Shown piece after piece: positions 1-5,215 of a stretch of 5,431 nucleotides of DNA. A program made the translations under genes and the position numbers. How positions within the stretch are numbered: the stretch's first letter is position 1; each line of letters starts with the position of its first letter. This stretch comes from an uncultured Eubacteriales bacterium. GTDB lineage: Bacteria; Bacillota; Clostridia; Oscillospirales; Oscillospiraceae. Below the pieces are notes generated by a model. The model was not told the DNA's origin. It was given only the letters and a program-made list of their open reading frames with translations, and made no database searches. The stretch spans positions 1 to 5,431 of the forward strand of contig CABSAB010000123.1 in the NCBI GenBank assembly GCA_902475515.1, in the 5' to 3' direction.

Positions 1-356
1 TCCTCTACACCGAAGGCGAGCACAAATTTGGCTACACCGGCCCTGACAACCGCCTGCGAGTCTCTCTGCGGGCGCTGGACGAGGAACGTTCCATTCCCCA
101 CTTCCCGGAGCAGTCCTTCAAGGTCATGGAAAAGCTGCGCCCCGGCGAAATCGTGCCCATTGACATTCAGATTTGGCCCACAGGCGTCAAGTTCAAAGCC
201 GGACAGAAACTGCGTCTGGTCATCGCCGGCTACGACTATATGGGGCATCCCCTCCCCGGCGGCGAAGGTACCCGCTTCCGCCCGGACAATAAGGGCCTCC
301 ACGTGATCCACACTGGCGGGCAGTACGATTCCTTCCTGTCGATCCCGACCATCTGA
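1..356 (+). CDS. CocE/NonD-family hydrolase, C-terminal part (5' truncated by window edge)
   Basis: The first full codon is at position 3 and the gene stops with TGA at 354-356, giving the last 117 residues of a longer protein. The visible part resembles the C-terminal beta-sandwich (X-Pro dipeptidyl-peptidase C-terminal type) of CocE/NonD serine hydrolases. A stretch GEIVPIDIQIWPTG, then KAGQKLRLVIAG, then an ending NKGLHVIHTGGQYDSFLSIP are typical of that domain, in which a conserved Asn-x-Gly-x-His and TGG-x-YDS lie close to the C-terminus. Such proteins hydrolyse acyl or amide bonds in esters or peptides. The catalytic Ser, Asp and His belong to the alpha/beta-hydrolase domain upstream and cannot be checked, so the substrate is unknown. 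A hairpin and a new promoter follow, so this gene probably belongs to a different transcription unit from the downstream sugar-acid genes. Confidence 0.8.
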   Translation, partial: LYTEGEHKFGYTGPDNRLRVSLRALDEERSIPHFPEQSFKVMEKLRPGEIVPIDIQIWPTGVKFKAGQKLRLVIAGYDYMGHPLPGGEGTRFRPDNKGLHVIHTGGQYDSFLSIPTI

Positions 357-412
357 TCTTGCCTCCGCCTGCGGCTTTCTTGTTCACCGCAAGCCGGATC
401 TCCCTTGAGAAC

Positions 413-446
413 ACGGGGCGGCTGCAAAGCAATGCAGCCGCCCCGT
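413..446 (+). terminator. GC-rich hairpin after the hydrolase gene, terminator-like but without a U tract
   Basis: The arms ACGGGGCGGCTGCA (413-426) and TGCAGCCGCCCCGT (433-446) are perfect reverse complements, giving a 14-bp stem with a 6-nt loop (AAGCAA). It lies 57 bases after the hydrolase stop and upstream of the next promoter, where a terminator is expected. The bases after the stem (CTGCGCTTC) are not a T run, and the other strand has none either. It may act as a factor-dependent terminator or as an mRNA 3'-end stabiliser. The hairpin is certain; its function is an inference. Confidence 0.5.
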
Positions 447-503
447 CTGCGCTTCAAACCGGTCTGCCCCCCCACCCATACAGGAAATTTTTTCACGATC
501 TAT

Positions 504-531
504 TTGACTTTTCGCCTATATCAGATATAAT
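504..531 (+). promoter_or_regulatory. Sigma-A type promoter of the gntR-glycerate kinase unit
   Basis: A -35 box TTGACT (504-509) and a perfect -10 box TATAAT (526-531) are separated by 16 bp, so transcription should start near 538. The 13-bp palindrome TATATC-A-GATATA (517-529) overlaps the spacer and the -10 box. The upstream ATG codons around 533 lie at the -10 edge and cannot serve as translation starts for this transcript, which supports the start at 572. Confidence 0.8.
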
Positions 532-541
532 GATGTTTAAA

Positions 542-555
542 GTAATACAAGATAC
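542..555 (+). promoter_or_regulatory. Candidate GntR operator O3 (autoregulatory site)
   Basis: GTAATACAAGATAC lies just downstream of the -10 box, at about +5 to +18 of the regulator transcript. It matches 11 of 14 bases of the minus-strand element at 2502-2515 and contains GT-N3-AC, the core reported for FadR-type regulators. The position fits repression of its own gene. The assignment rests on similarity between sites within this window only. Confidence 0.45.
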
Positions 556-561
556 AAGGAG
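556..561 (+). promoter_or_regulatory. Ribosome binding site deciding the gntR start
   Basis: AAGGAG ends 10 bases before ATG 572. The open frame extends much further upstream, but the earlier in-frame ATG codons lack a Shine-Dalgarno sequence or precede the transcription start. Confidence 0.7.
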
Positions 562-571
562 TGTGGGATTT

Positions 572-1273
572 ATGGCCATCCAGCCGATCAAGCGCCAGAA
601 TGTCAGCGAGCTGGTGTTCAATCAAATGCAGGAGATGATCGTCAGCGGTGAATGGGCCCCGGGCAGCAAAATCTCCTCAGAAAACGAGCTGGCTTCCCAA
701 ATGGGCGTCAGCCGGGTCACCATCCGCAGCGCCATTCAAAAGCTCTCCAGCCTGGGCTTGGTGGAGAGCCGCCACGGTGAGGGCACCTATGTCTGCAAAA
801 TGGACGGCACACAGTATTTCAATTCCATCCTGCCCATGATTGTTCTCTCCAAACCCAACCGGGAGGCTCTGCACGAGTTCCGCAGCATCATTGAATCCGC
901 CTGCGCCATGCTGGCGGCTCAGCGTATTACACCGGAGCAAATGGCGGAACTGAAAAAGACCATTGCCAATATGGAAGAAAACCAGAATGATCCCGAGGCC
1001 GCGGCAGCCAGTGACATGGCTTTTCATAAGGGCATTGCCAACGCCACCGGAAATCCCTATATCATCCAGGTATTCGATATTTTAGAGACCATCTTCACCA
1101 AAAGCCTGGTGGAGAATATCCATCATATGGGCACCGCGCCCGGCGTCCGCTTCCATGGAGAGATCTGTCAGGCTCTGGCGGAAAAGGACAGCGCCAAGGC
1201 CCGCAAGCTCATGGAAGAGCATCTGCAGGTAACTCACGAGACCATGTCCCGCCTGCTGGAGAACCCCTCATGA
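572..1273 (+). CDS. FadR-type GntR family transcriptional regulator (FCD domain)
   Basis: This is a 233-residue DNA-binding regulator. An N-terminal GntR winged helix (about residues 8-76) carries SENELASQMGVSRVTIRSAI followed by the wing HGEGTYV. A C-terminal all-helical FCD effector domain (about 97-230) follows. Asp148, His152, His195 and His217 are spaced like the D/H/H/H metal site of this domain, so a metal-assisted small organic acid or sugar-acid effector is plausible. The length is normal for the family. The start at 572 was chosen because of AAGGAG at 556-561 and the promoter at 504-531. The stop overlaps the start of the glycerate kinase gene (ATGA), so both are translationally coupled. 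It probably represses its own unit and the downstream operon through the sites at 542-555, 2429-2442 and 2502-2515, with a pathway intermediate relieving repression. Family assignment is solid; effector and targets are inferred. Confidence 0.92.
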   Translation: MAIQPIKRQNVSELVFNQMQEMIVSGEWAPGSKISSENELASQMGVSRVTIRSAIQKLSSLGLVESRHGEGTYVCKMDGTQYFNSILPMIVLSKPNREALHEFRSIIESACAMLAAQRITPEQMAELKKTIANMEENQNDPEAAAASDMAFHKGIANATGNPYIIQVFDILETIFTKSLVENIHHMGTAPGVRFHGEICQALAEKDSAKARKLMEEHLQVTHETMSRLLENPS

Positions 1274-2409
1274 AGAAGTTCCTTCTGATCCCGGACTCCT
1301 TTAAGGGCACCATGTCCTCCTTGGAGATCTGCGCCATCATGGCCGATGTTCTGGCAGAGCATTTCCCCTCAGCGGAAATCCGGTCGATCCCTGTCGCCGA
1401 CGGCGGCGAGGGTACGGTGGACGCCTTTCTCACCGCTATGGGTGGGGAAAAGGTTTTTCTAACGGTCACCGGCCCCCTGGGCGATCCGGTGGATGCCTTT
1501 TATGGCCGGATCGGCGATACTGCCATCATTGAAATGGCTGCCGCCGCCGGGCTTCCGCTGATCCCCGGACAGCTGGACCCCGAAGGTGCCACCACCTACG
1601 GCGTGGGTGAGCTGATGCGCCATGCCCTCGCCCATGGCGCAGCGCACTTGGTTGTAGGCCTGGGCGGAAGCGCCACCACCGACGGAGGCTGCGGCGCCGC
1701 GGCGGCTTTGGGTGTGCGGTTTTATAATGCCGCAGGCGAAGCCTTCGTCCCTGTGGGCGGAACGTTAAAGGATATTGCAGCCATCGACTTGTCCCGCCGG
1801 GACCCGGCTCTGGATACCGCCGAGGTCGTGACCATGTGCGACATTTCCAATCCGCTGACAGGACCTCAAGGCGCGGCCTTTGTATTCTCCCCGCAGAAAG
1901 GGGCGGACGAAGCGGCGGTGGAGCGGCTGAACGCAGGGCTTGTACATCTTGCCGCGGTTGTCCGCACCCGGCTTCACCGGGAGATCGAAACCATGCCCGG
2001 TGCCGGAGCAGCCGGCGGCATGGGCGGCGGCATGGCGGCGTTTTTGGACAGCCGTCTGGAAATGGGCATCGAGACGGTGCTGAACACCGTTGGATTTGAC
2101 GCCCTGCTGCAAGGCACCTCTCTGGTCTTCACCGGTGAGGGCAAGATCGACAGCCAGAGCCTGGGCGGCAAAGTCGTGATCGGCGTTGCCCAGCGGGCCA
2201 AGGCACAAAAGGTCCCGGTGATCGCCGTGGTGGGCGATATCGGCGATCCCATTGAGGCTGCCTATGACCGGGGCGTCACAGGCATATTCAGCATCAACCG
2301 CGTGGCAGTACCCTATACCCAGGCAAAGCCCCGGGCCAAGGAGGACCTGCGCCGGACCATGGACAATCTGTGCCGCCTGCTGAAAAGCCTCCCGGCTCTG
2401 CCCCACTGA
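1270..2409 (+). CDS. garK: Glycerate 2-kinase (GarK/GlxK family)
   Basis: This 379-residue cytoplasmic enzyme should phosphorylate D-glycerate with ATP, normally to 2-phosphoglycerate in this family, and so feeds lower glycolysis. Family motifs appear in order: PDSFKG (8-13), VADGGEGT (42-49), GLGGSATTDGG (130-140), DISNPLTGPQGA (191-202), the glycine-rich GAGAAGGMGGG (244-254) and FTGEGKIDSQSLGGK (287-301). The length is typical and no key motif is missing. ATG 1270 overlaps the regulator's stop by four bases. GGAG at 1258-1261, inside the regulator gene, gives an 8-nt spacing, so the gene is co-transcribed and coupled with gntR. The dehydrogenase at 3388-4353 would supply its substrate from hydroxypyruvate. 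The symbol follows the family (glxK is an equally used name). The physiological source of glycerate is not shown by the sequence. Confidence 0.93.
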   Translation: MKKFLLIPDSFKGTMSSLEICAIMADVLAEHFPSAEIRSIPVADGGEGTVDAFLTAMGGEKVFLTVTGPLGDPVDAFYGRIGDTAIIEMAAAAGLPLIPGQLDPEGATTYGVGELMRHALAHGAAHLVVGLGGSATTDGGCGAAAALGVRFYNAAGEAFVPVGGTLKDIAAIDLSRRDPALDTAEVVTMCDISNPLTGPQGAAFVFSPQKGADEAAVERLNAGLVHLAAVVRTRLHREIETMPGAGAAGGMGGGMAAFLDSRLEMGIETVLNTVGFDALLQGTSLVFTGEGKIDSQSLGGKVVIGVAQRAKAQKVPVIAVVGDIGDPIEAAYDRGVTGIFSINRVAVPYTQAKPRAKEDLRRTMDNLCRLLKSLPALPH

Positions 2410-2428
2410 TTTATTTTTTCATCTGCAG

Positions 2429-2442
2429 GTATGACATCCTAC
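2429..2442 (+). promoter_or_regulatory. Candidate GntR operator O1 (upstream site)
   Basis: GTATGACATCCTAC is partly symmetric (GTA..TAC, GA..TC) and matches the minus-strand copy at 2502-2515 in 12 of 14 bases. Its part ACATCCTAC (2434-2442) forms an exact 9-bp inverted repeat with GTAGGATGT (2502-2510). It lies 26 bp upstream of the -35 box. The two site centres are 73 bp apart, close to seven helical turns, which would allow looping. Confidence 0.5.
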
Positions 2443-2468
2443 AAAGCAAATAAAATCTTTTTGGCCGC

Positions 2469-2500
2469 TTGACAAACTACGGGCCATGGAGTACTATAAT
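2469..2500 (+). promoter_or_regulatory. Promoter of the isomerase-dehydrogenase-transketolase operon
   Basis: A perfect -35 box TTGACA (2469-2474) is followed by two possible -10 boxes: TACTAT (2492-2497, 17-bp spacer, 4 of 6 consensus bases) and TATAAT (2495-2500, perfect but with a long 20-bp spacer). An A/T-rich stretch at 2447-2462 could act as an UP element. Candidate operators flank the promoter on both sides. Which -10 is used cannot be decided here. Confidence 0.7.
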
Positions 2501-2501
2501 C

Positions 2502-2515
2502 GTAGGATGTATTAC
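2502..2515 (-). promoter_or_regulatory. Candidate GntR operator O2 (over the transcription start)
   Basis: On the minus strand this reads GTAATACATCCTAC. It matches the element at 2429-2442 in 12 of 14 bases and that at 542-555 in 11 of 14. It begins two bases after TATAAT and covers the probable transcription start, a classical repressor position. Its core is GT-AAT-AC, as in the FadR-type pattern. Confidence 0.5.
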
Positions 2516-2535
2516 AACCAAACTTTTCGAATTTG

Positions 2536-2542
2536 AAAGGGG
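2536..2542 (+). promoter_or_regulatory. Ribosome binding site deciding the isomerase start
   Basis: AAAGGGG lies 8 bases before ATG 2551. An in-frame TTG at 2533 precedes this site and has no Shine-Dalgarno sequence of its own, so 2551 is the likely start. Confidence 0.7.
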
Positions 2543-2550
2543 AAGTCATT

Positions 2551-3231
2551 ATGAAAGAGTCTATCCATAAGTATTTCAAGGTCGGCACCATCCAGTGGAT
2601 GAGCTATCCCAACCGGGACCCCATGGAATCCCTAAAGGCCATCTGCAAGGATGATTACTTTGACGCCATCGAGCTCAAGGGCTACGGCGAGAAAAACGCC
2701 GAGGCCAAGGCCCTGCTGGACCAGAGCCACCTGAAGGTCTGCTACGGCGCACAGCCCCGGCTGCTGGGTCCCAAGCTGAATCCCAACGATATCGACGAGG
2801 AAGGCCGCAAAAAGGCCGAGGCCACCCTGCTGGAAGCCATCGATGAGGCGGAGTATCTGGGTGCCGGCGGCATCGCCTTCCTGGCTGGAAAATGGTCCCC
2901 CGAGACCAAGGACCAGGCCTATGCCCAGCTCTTAAAGACCACCCGCAATCTCTGCGATTACGCCGCCACCAAGAGCATGTCGGTAGAGCTGGAGGTCTTT
3001 GACTTTGACATGGACAAGGCCGCCCTGATCGGTCCTGCCCCCTATGCCGCCAAGTTCGCGGCGGATATGCGCACCACCCATAATAACTTCGGCCTGCTGG
3101 TGGACCTGAGCCACTTCCCCACCACCTATGAGACCAGCCGCTTTGTGGTCCGGACCTTGCGGCCCTATATCACCCACAAAGCGGCTGGTCTCATAGGTGG
3201 TGGGGAACCCCCGAGCTGGTGGATTATCTGA
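2551..3231 (+). CDS. Sugar phosphate isomerase/epimerase-like TIM-barrel protein, truncated by an inverted-repeat insertion
   Basis: The open frame gives 226 residues, shorter than the roughly 280-300 I expect for this xylose-isomerase-like TIM-barrel family. Recognisable parts are the N-terminal strand YFKVGTIQWMSYP (8-20), AIELKGYGE (39-47), GAGGIAFLAGKW (105-115), VELEVFDFD (145-153, a likely metal-ligand Glu) and LLVDLSHFP (182-190, likely ligands Asp185 and His188). Homology runs to ITH (207-209). From residue 210 the sequence is the reverse complement of bases 3115-3144 read as protein, then an out-of-frame tail ending PSWWII. The final strands and the last metal-ligand Glu lie in another frame (to 3374), so this product should not fold into a complete barrel. 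The intact enzyme would interconvert a keto/aldo sugar, sugar acid or epimer, and a hydroxypyruvate-isomerase-like role is possible. It is the first gene of the operon with the dehydrogenase and transketolase. The break may be real or a chimera artefact. Confidence 0.8.
   Translation: MKESIHKYFKVGTIQWMSYPNRDPMESLKAICKDDYFDAIELKGYGEKNAEAKALLDQSHLKVCYGAQPRLLGPKLNPNDIDEEGRKKAEATLLEAIDEAEYLGAGGIAFLAGKWSPETKDQAYAQLLKTTRNLCDYAATKSMSVELEVFDFDMDKAALIGPAPYAAKFAADMRTTHNNFGLLVDLSHFPTTYETSRFVVRTLRPYITHKAAGLIGGGEPPSWWII
3115..3207. repeat. Exact 34-bp inverted repeat with 25-bp spacer inside the isomerase gene
   Basis: Bases 3115-3148 and 3174-3207 are perfect reverse complements across all 34 positions, with 3149-3173 between them. 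The left arm encodes the family-typical FPTTYETSRFVV. The right arm makes no sense in its own frame, so the right arm is the copy. The inner four bases (GTGG at 3145-3148, CCAC at 3174-3177) probably belonged to the original sequence at both places and could have served as microhomology for a strand switch. Confidence 0.95.
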
Positions 3232-3374
3232 AAGTCCTCAAGGAGGAGGGCTTCTTCAACGCCGAGGAACCCTATGTGCTCTCCATGGAAGTCACTTTGC
3301 GCCCCGGTGAGGATGAAGACATTGTGCTGGCCAACACCAAGCGTGTGCTGAACCGCGCCTGGGCGCTGGTGTAA
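3208..3374 (+). pseudogene. Out-of-frame C-terminal remnant of the isomerase/epimerase gene
   Basis: In the frame whose codons end at TAA 3372-3374, the sequence reads PELVDYLKVLKEEGFFNAEE, then PYVLSMEVTLRPGEDED, then a helix ending RVLNRAWALV. This is the normal end of sugar phosphate isomerase/epimerase proteins. SMEV holds the probable last metal-ligand Glu. It lacks its own start and ribosome binding site, and it is out of frame with the upstream part by -1 (equivalently +2). Joined to the 209 good upstream residues it gives about 264 residues, so a block of perhaps 20-35 residues after ITH has been lost. The following dehydrogenase starts 13 bases later. Confidence 0.85.
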
Positions 3375-3387
3375 TGGAGGGCTTCCT

Positions 3388-4353
3388 ATGAAAATTGTAA
3401 TCCTGGACGGATATACCGAAAACCCCGGCGACCTGAGCTGGGAGAAGCTTGGCGAGCTTGGAGACCTGACGGTCTATGACCGCACCCCTGTGGACGATCA
3501 GGCGGAGATCATCCGCCGTATCGGCGACGCCGAGGTAGTGTTTTCCAACAAGACCCCCATTACAAAGGACATCATCGACGCCTGCCCCAACATGAAGTTT
3601 ATCAGCCTGCTGGCAACAGGCTACAACGTAATTGACTACGAATACGCCGGGAAAAAGGGCATCCCCGTCACCAATGTTCCCGCCTACGGCACCGCCGCCG
3701 TGGGCCAGTTCACCATCGCCCTGCTGCTGGAGATCTGCCACCATATTGCCCATCACAGCCAGACGGTGCATGATGGGAAATGGACCAATAGCACCGACTT
3801 TTGCTACTGGGATCATCCCCTGATTGAACTGGACGGCAAGACCCTGGGCGTCATCGGTTTCGGCCGCATCGGCCGCCAGACCGCGAAGATCGCAAAGGCC
3901 CTGGGCATGAACATCCTCGCCACTGGCAGCAAGCCCTGCCCCGAGGGTGAAGCCCTGGCCACCTATGTGGACCTTGACACGCTGCTGACAAACGCCGACG
4001 TGATCTCCCTCCACTGCCCCCTGTTCCCGGAGACCCAGGGCATCATCAACAAGGAGACCATCGCCAAAATGAAGGACGGGGTCATCCTGCTGAACACCTC
4101 CCGCGGTCCCCTGCTGGTGGAGGAGGACGTGGCTGCAGCCCTGAACACCGGCAAGATCGCCGCCGCAGGAATGGACGTGGTCTCCAAGGAGCCTATCACC
4201 GCGGATAATCCCCTGCTGTCTGCAAAGAACTGCTTTATCACGCCCCACATCGCCTGGGCACCCAAGGAGAGCCGCCAGCGCATCATGGACTGCGCCGTGG
4301 AAAATGCCAAGGCATATCTGGCGGGTACGCCTATCAACGTGGTAAATCTCTGA
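3388..4353 (+). CDS. hprA: D-2-hydroxyacid dehydrogenase, probable glycerate dehydrogenase / hydroxypyruvate reductase
   Basis: This is a 321-residue cytoplasmic NAD(P)H-dependent dehydrogenase of the D-isomer-specific family. The catalytic domain is split around a central Rossmann fold. The dinucleotide motif is GFGRIG (157-162). The catalytic triad is Arg239 (NTSRG), Glu268 (SKEP) and His287 (TPHIAW). The HIAWAPKESRQRI stretch resembles glycerate dehydrogenases more than phosphoglycerate or lactate dehydrogenases, which supports reduction of hydroxypyruvate to D-glycerate. The product would feed the glycerate kinase at 1270-2409. After the second Rossmann strand the sequence is ATGSKP, without the acidic residue typical of NAD preference, so the cofactor is uncertain. 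GGAGG at 3376-3380 gives a 7-nt spacing to ATG 3388. Length is normal. Other 2-ketoacid substrates cannot be excluded. Confidence 0.88.
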   Translation: MKIVILDGYTENPGDLSWEKLGELGDLTVYDRTPVDDQAEIIRRIGDAEVVFSNKTPITKDIIDACPNMKFISLLATGYNVIDYEYAGKKGIPVTNVPAYGTAAVGQFTIALLLEICHHIAHHSQTVHDGKWTNSTDFCYWDHPLIELDGKTLGVIGFGRIGRQTAKIAKALGMNILATGSKPCPEGEALATYVDLDTLLTNADVISLHCPLFPETQGIINKETIAKMKDGVILLNTSRGPLLVEEDVAAALNTGKIAAAGMDVVSKEPITADNPLLSAKNCFITPHIAWAPKESRQRIMDCAVENAKAYLAGTPINVVNL

Positions 4354-4387
4354 GACAGCTATCTGATATATTTAAGGAGGCATTTTC

Positions 4388-5212
4388 ATGCCAATGACCA
4401 AAGAACGGGTGCAGGAGCTTACCGAACTGTGCCGCCGGTTCCGGGTGGATGTGCTCCGGGCCATCAACCGGGCCCAGAGCGGCCACTGCGGCGGCAGCCT
4501 GTCCGTCTGTGAGATCCTGACGCTGCTTTATCAGGAAAAAGCACATCTGGACCCCAAAAATCCCTCGGACCCCAACCGTGACCGCATCATTCTCGGCAAA
4601 GGCCACGCAGCCCCCATGCAGTACATCAATCTCGCCCATCTGGGCTATTTTCCGAAATTGGATATGGATAATCTACGCCAGTTTGGCTGCCATTTGCAGG
4701 GGCATCCCTCCTTCCACACCCCCGGCGTGGAGATGCCCTCCGGCCCCCTGGGCATCGGCCTGGGTGCCGCACAGGGCATGGCCCTGGGGCTGCGGCTCCA
4801 GAACAGCCCTGCCCATGTCTATGCAGTGCTGGGTGACGGCGAGATCAACGAGGGGACTGTCTGGGAGAGCGCCATGTCCTGCGCCAAGTATGGCCTTGAT
4901 AACCTCACCGCCATTTTGGACTATAACAAGGTCCAGCTGGACGGCACCAATGACGAGGTCATGCCCCTGGGCGATGTGGCGGCCAAGTGGGCGTCCTTCG
5001 GCTGGAATGTGATCCGCTGTGATGGACACGATATTTCTGCCCTCAGCGATGCGGTGGATGCCGCCCTTGCGCACAAGGGCCAGCCCACCATCCTCATTGC
5101 CGACACCATCAAGGGCAAGGGCGTCAGCTTTATGGAGGGCAAGAGCAGCTGGCACGGCGCCGCCCTCTCTGACGAAAATCTCAGCCTTGCGCTGAAAGAA
5201 CTGGAGGTGTGA
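4388..5212 (+). CDS. Transketolase, N-terminal (thiamine diphosphate-binding) subunit
   Basis: This 274-residue protein is the PP domain of a transketolase made as two polypeptides. It carries the thiamine diphosphate/Mg motif GDGEINEG (149-156), ending with DYN at 178-180. It also has active-site-type histidines: His33 (SGHCGGS), His73 (KGHAAP), His106 (QGHPS) and His256 (SWHGA). With its partner it would transfer a two-carbon ketol group between sugar phosphates. Transketolases can also use hydroxypyruvate as donor, which is notable beside a hydroxypyruvate reductase. AAGGAGG (4374-4380) lies 7 bases before ATG 4388; a second ATG at 4394 is less well placed. The 34-bp gap from the dehydrogenase contains TATCTGATATA but no promoter I can support, so it is probably in the same operon. 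A specialised activity such as on apulose 4-phosphate is possible. Confidence 0.93.
   Translation: MPMTKERVQELTELCRRFRVDVLRAINRAQSGHCGGSLSVCEILTLLYQEKAHLDPKNPSDPNRDRIILGKGHAAPMQYINLAHLGYFPKLDMDNLRQFGCHLQGHPSFHTPGVEMPSGPLGIGLGAAQGMALGLRLQNSPAHVYAVLGDGEINEGTVWESAMSCAKYGLDNLTAILDYNKVQLDGTNDEVMPLGDVAAKWASFGWNVIRCDGHDISALSDAVDAALAHKGQPTILIADTIKGKGVSFMEGKSSWHGAALSDENLSLALKELEV
5203..5208 (+). promoter_or_regulatory. Ribosome binding site for the TTG-started transketolase C-terminal subunit
   Basis: GGAGGT lies inside the last codons of the N-terminal subunit gene, 7 bases before TTG 5216. It supports that rare start and suggests coupled, near-stoichiometric translation of both subunits. Confidence 0.75.
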
Positions 5213-5215
5213 GCG

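Noticed and set aside
359..571. N-terminal extension of the regulator from the upstream open frame at 359
   Set aside because: This stretch contains the terminator-like hairpin, the promoter and the ribosome binding site, and its translation is unlike GntR proteins.
1765..2406. Long minus-strand open frames, for example 1765-2406, 3292-4248 and 4673-5344
   Set aside because: They mirror the + strand genes, have compositions expected of antisense reading of GC-rich codons, and show no recognisable motifs.
2386..2418. Intrinsic terminator at the end of the glycerate kinase gene (T-rich TTTATTTTTTC at 2410-2420)
   Set aside because: Only a 4-bp AGCC/GGCT stem (2386-2397) precedes the T-rich run, and it is too far from it. 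The run alone is not a terminator.
2522..2540. Small hairpin (CTTT...AAAG) that might hide the isomerase ribosome binding site
   Set aside because: The stem is only about four A/T-rich pairs with a large loop and is too weak to support a regulatory claim.
3115..3207. Inverted repeat as insertion-sequence ends or a recombinase-driven invertible switch
   Set aside because: The 25-bp spacer holds only ordinary gene sequence. There is no transposase or recombinase gene and no target duplication, and the left arm is normal coding sequence of the host gene.
3115..3231. Programmed -1 frameshifting with the 34-bp hairpin as stimulator
   Set aside because: No X-XXY-YYZ slippery heptamer lies just before the stem. 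The -1 frame has a TGA at 3129-3131, so a shift at the stem base would terminate. The right arm is an inverted copy of normal coding sequence, which already explains the frame change.
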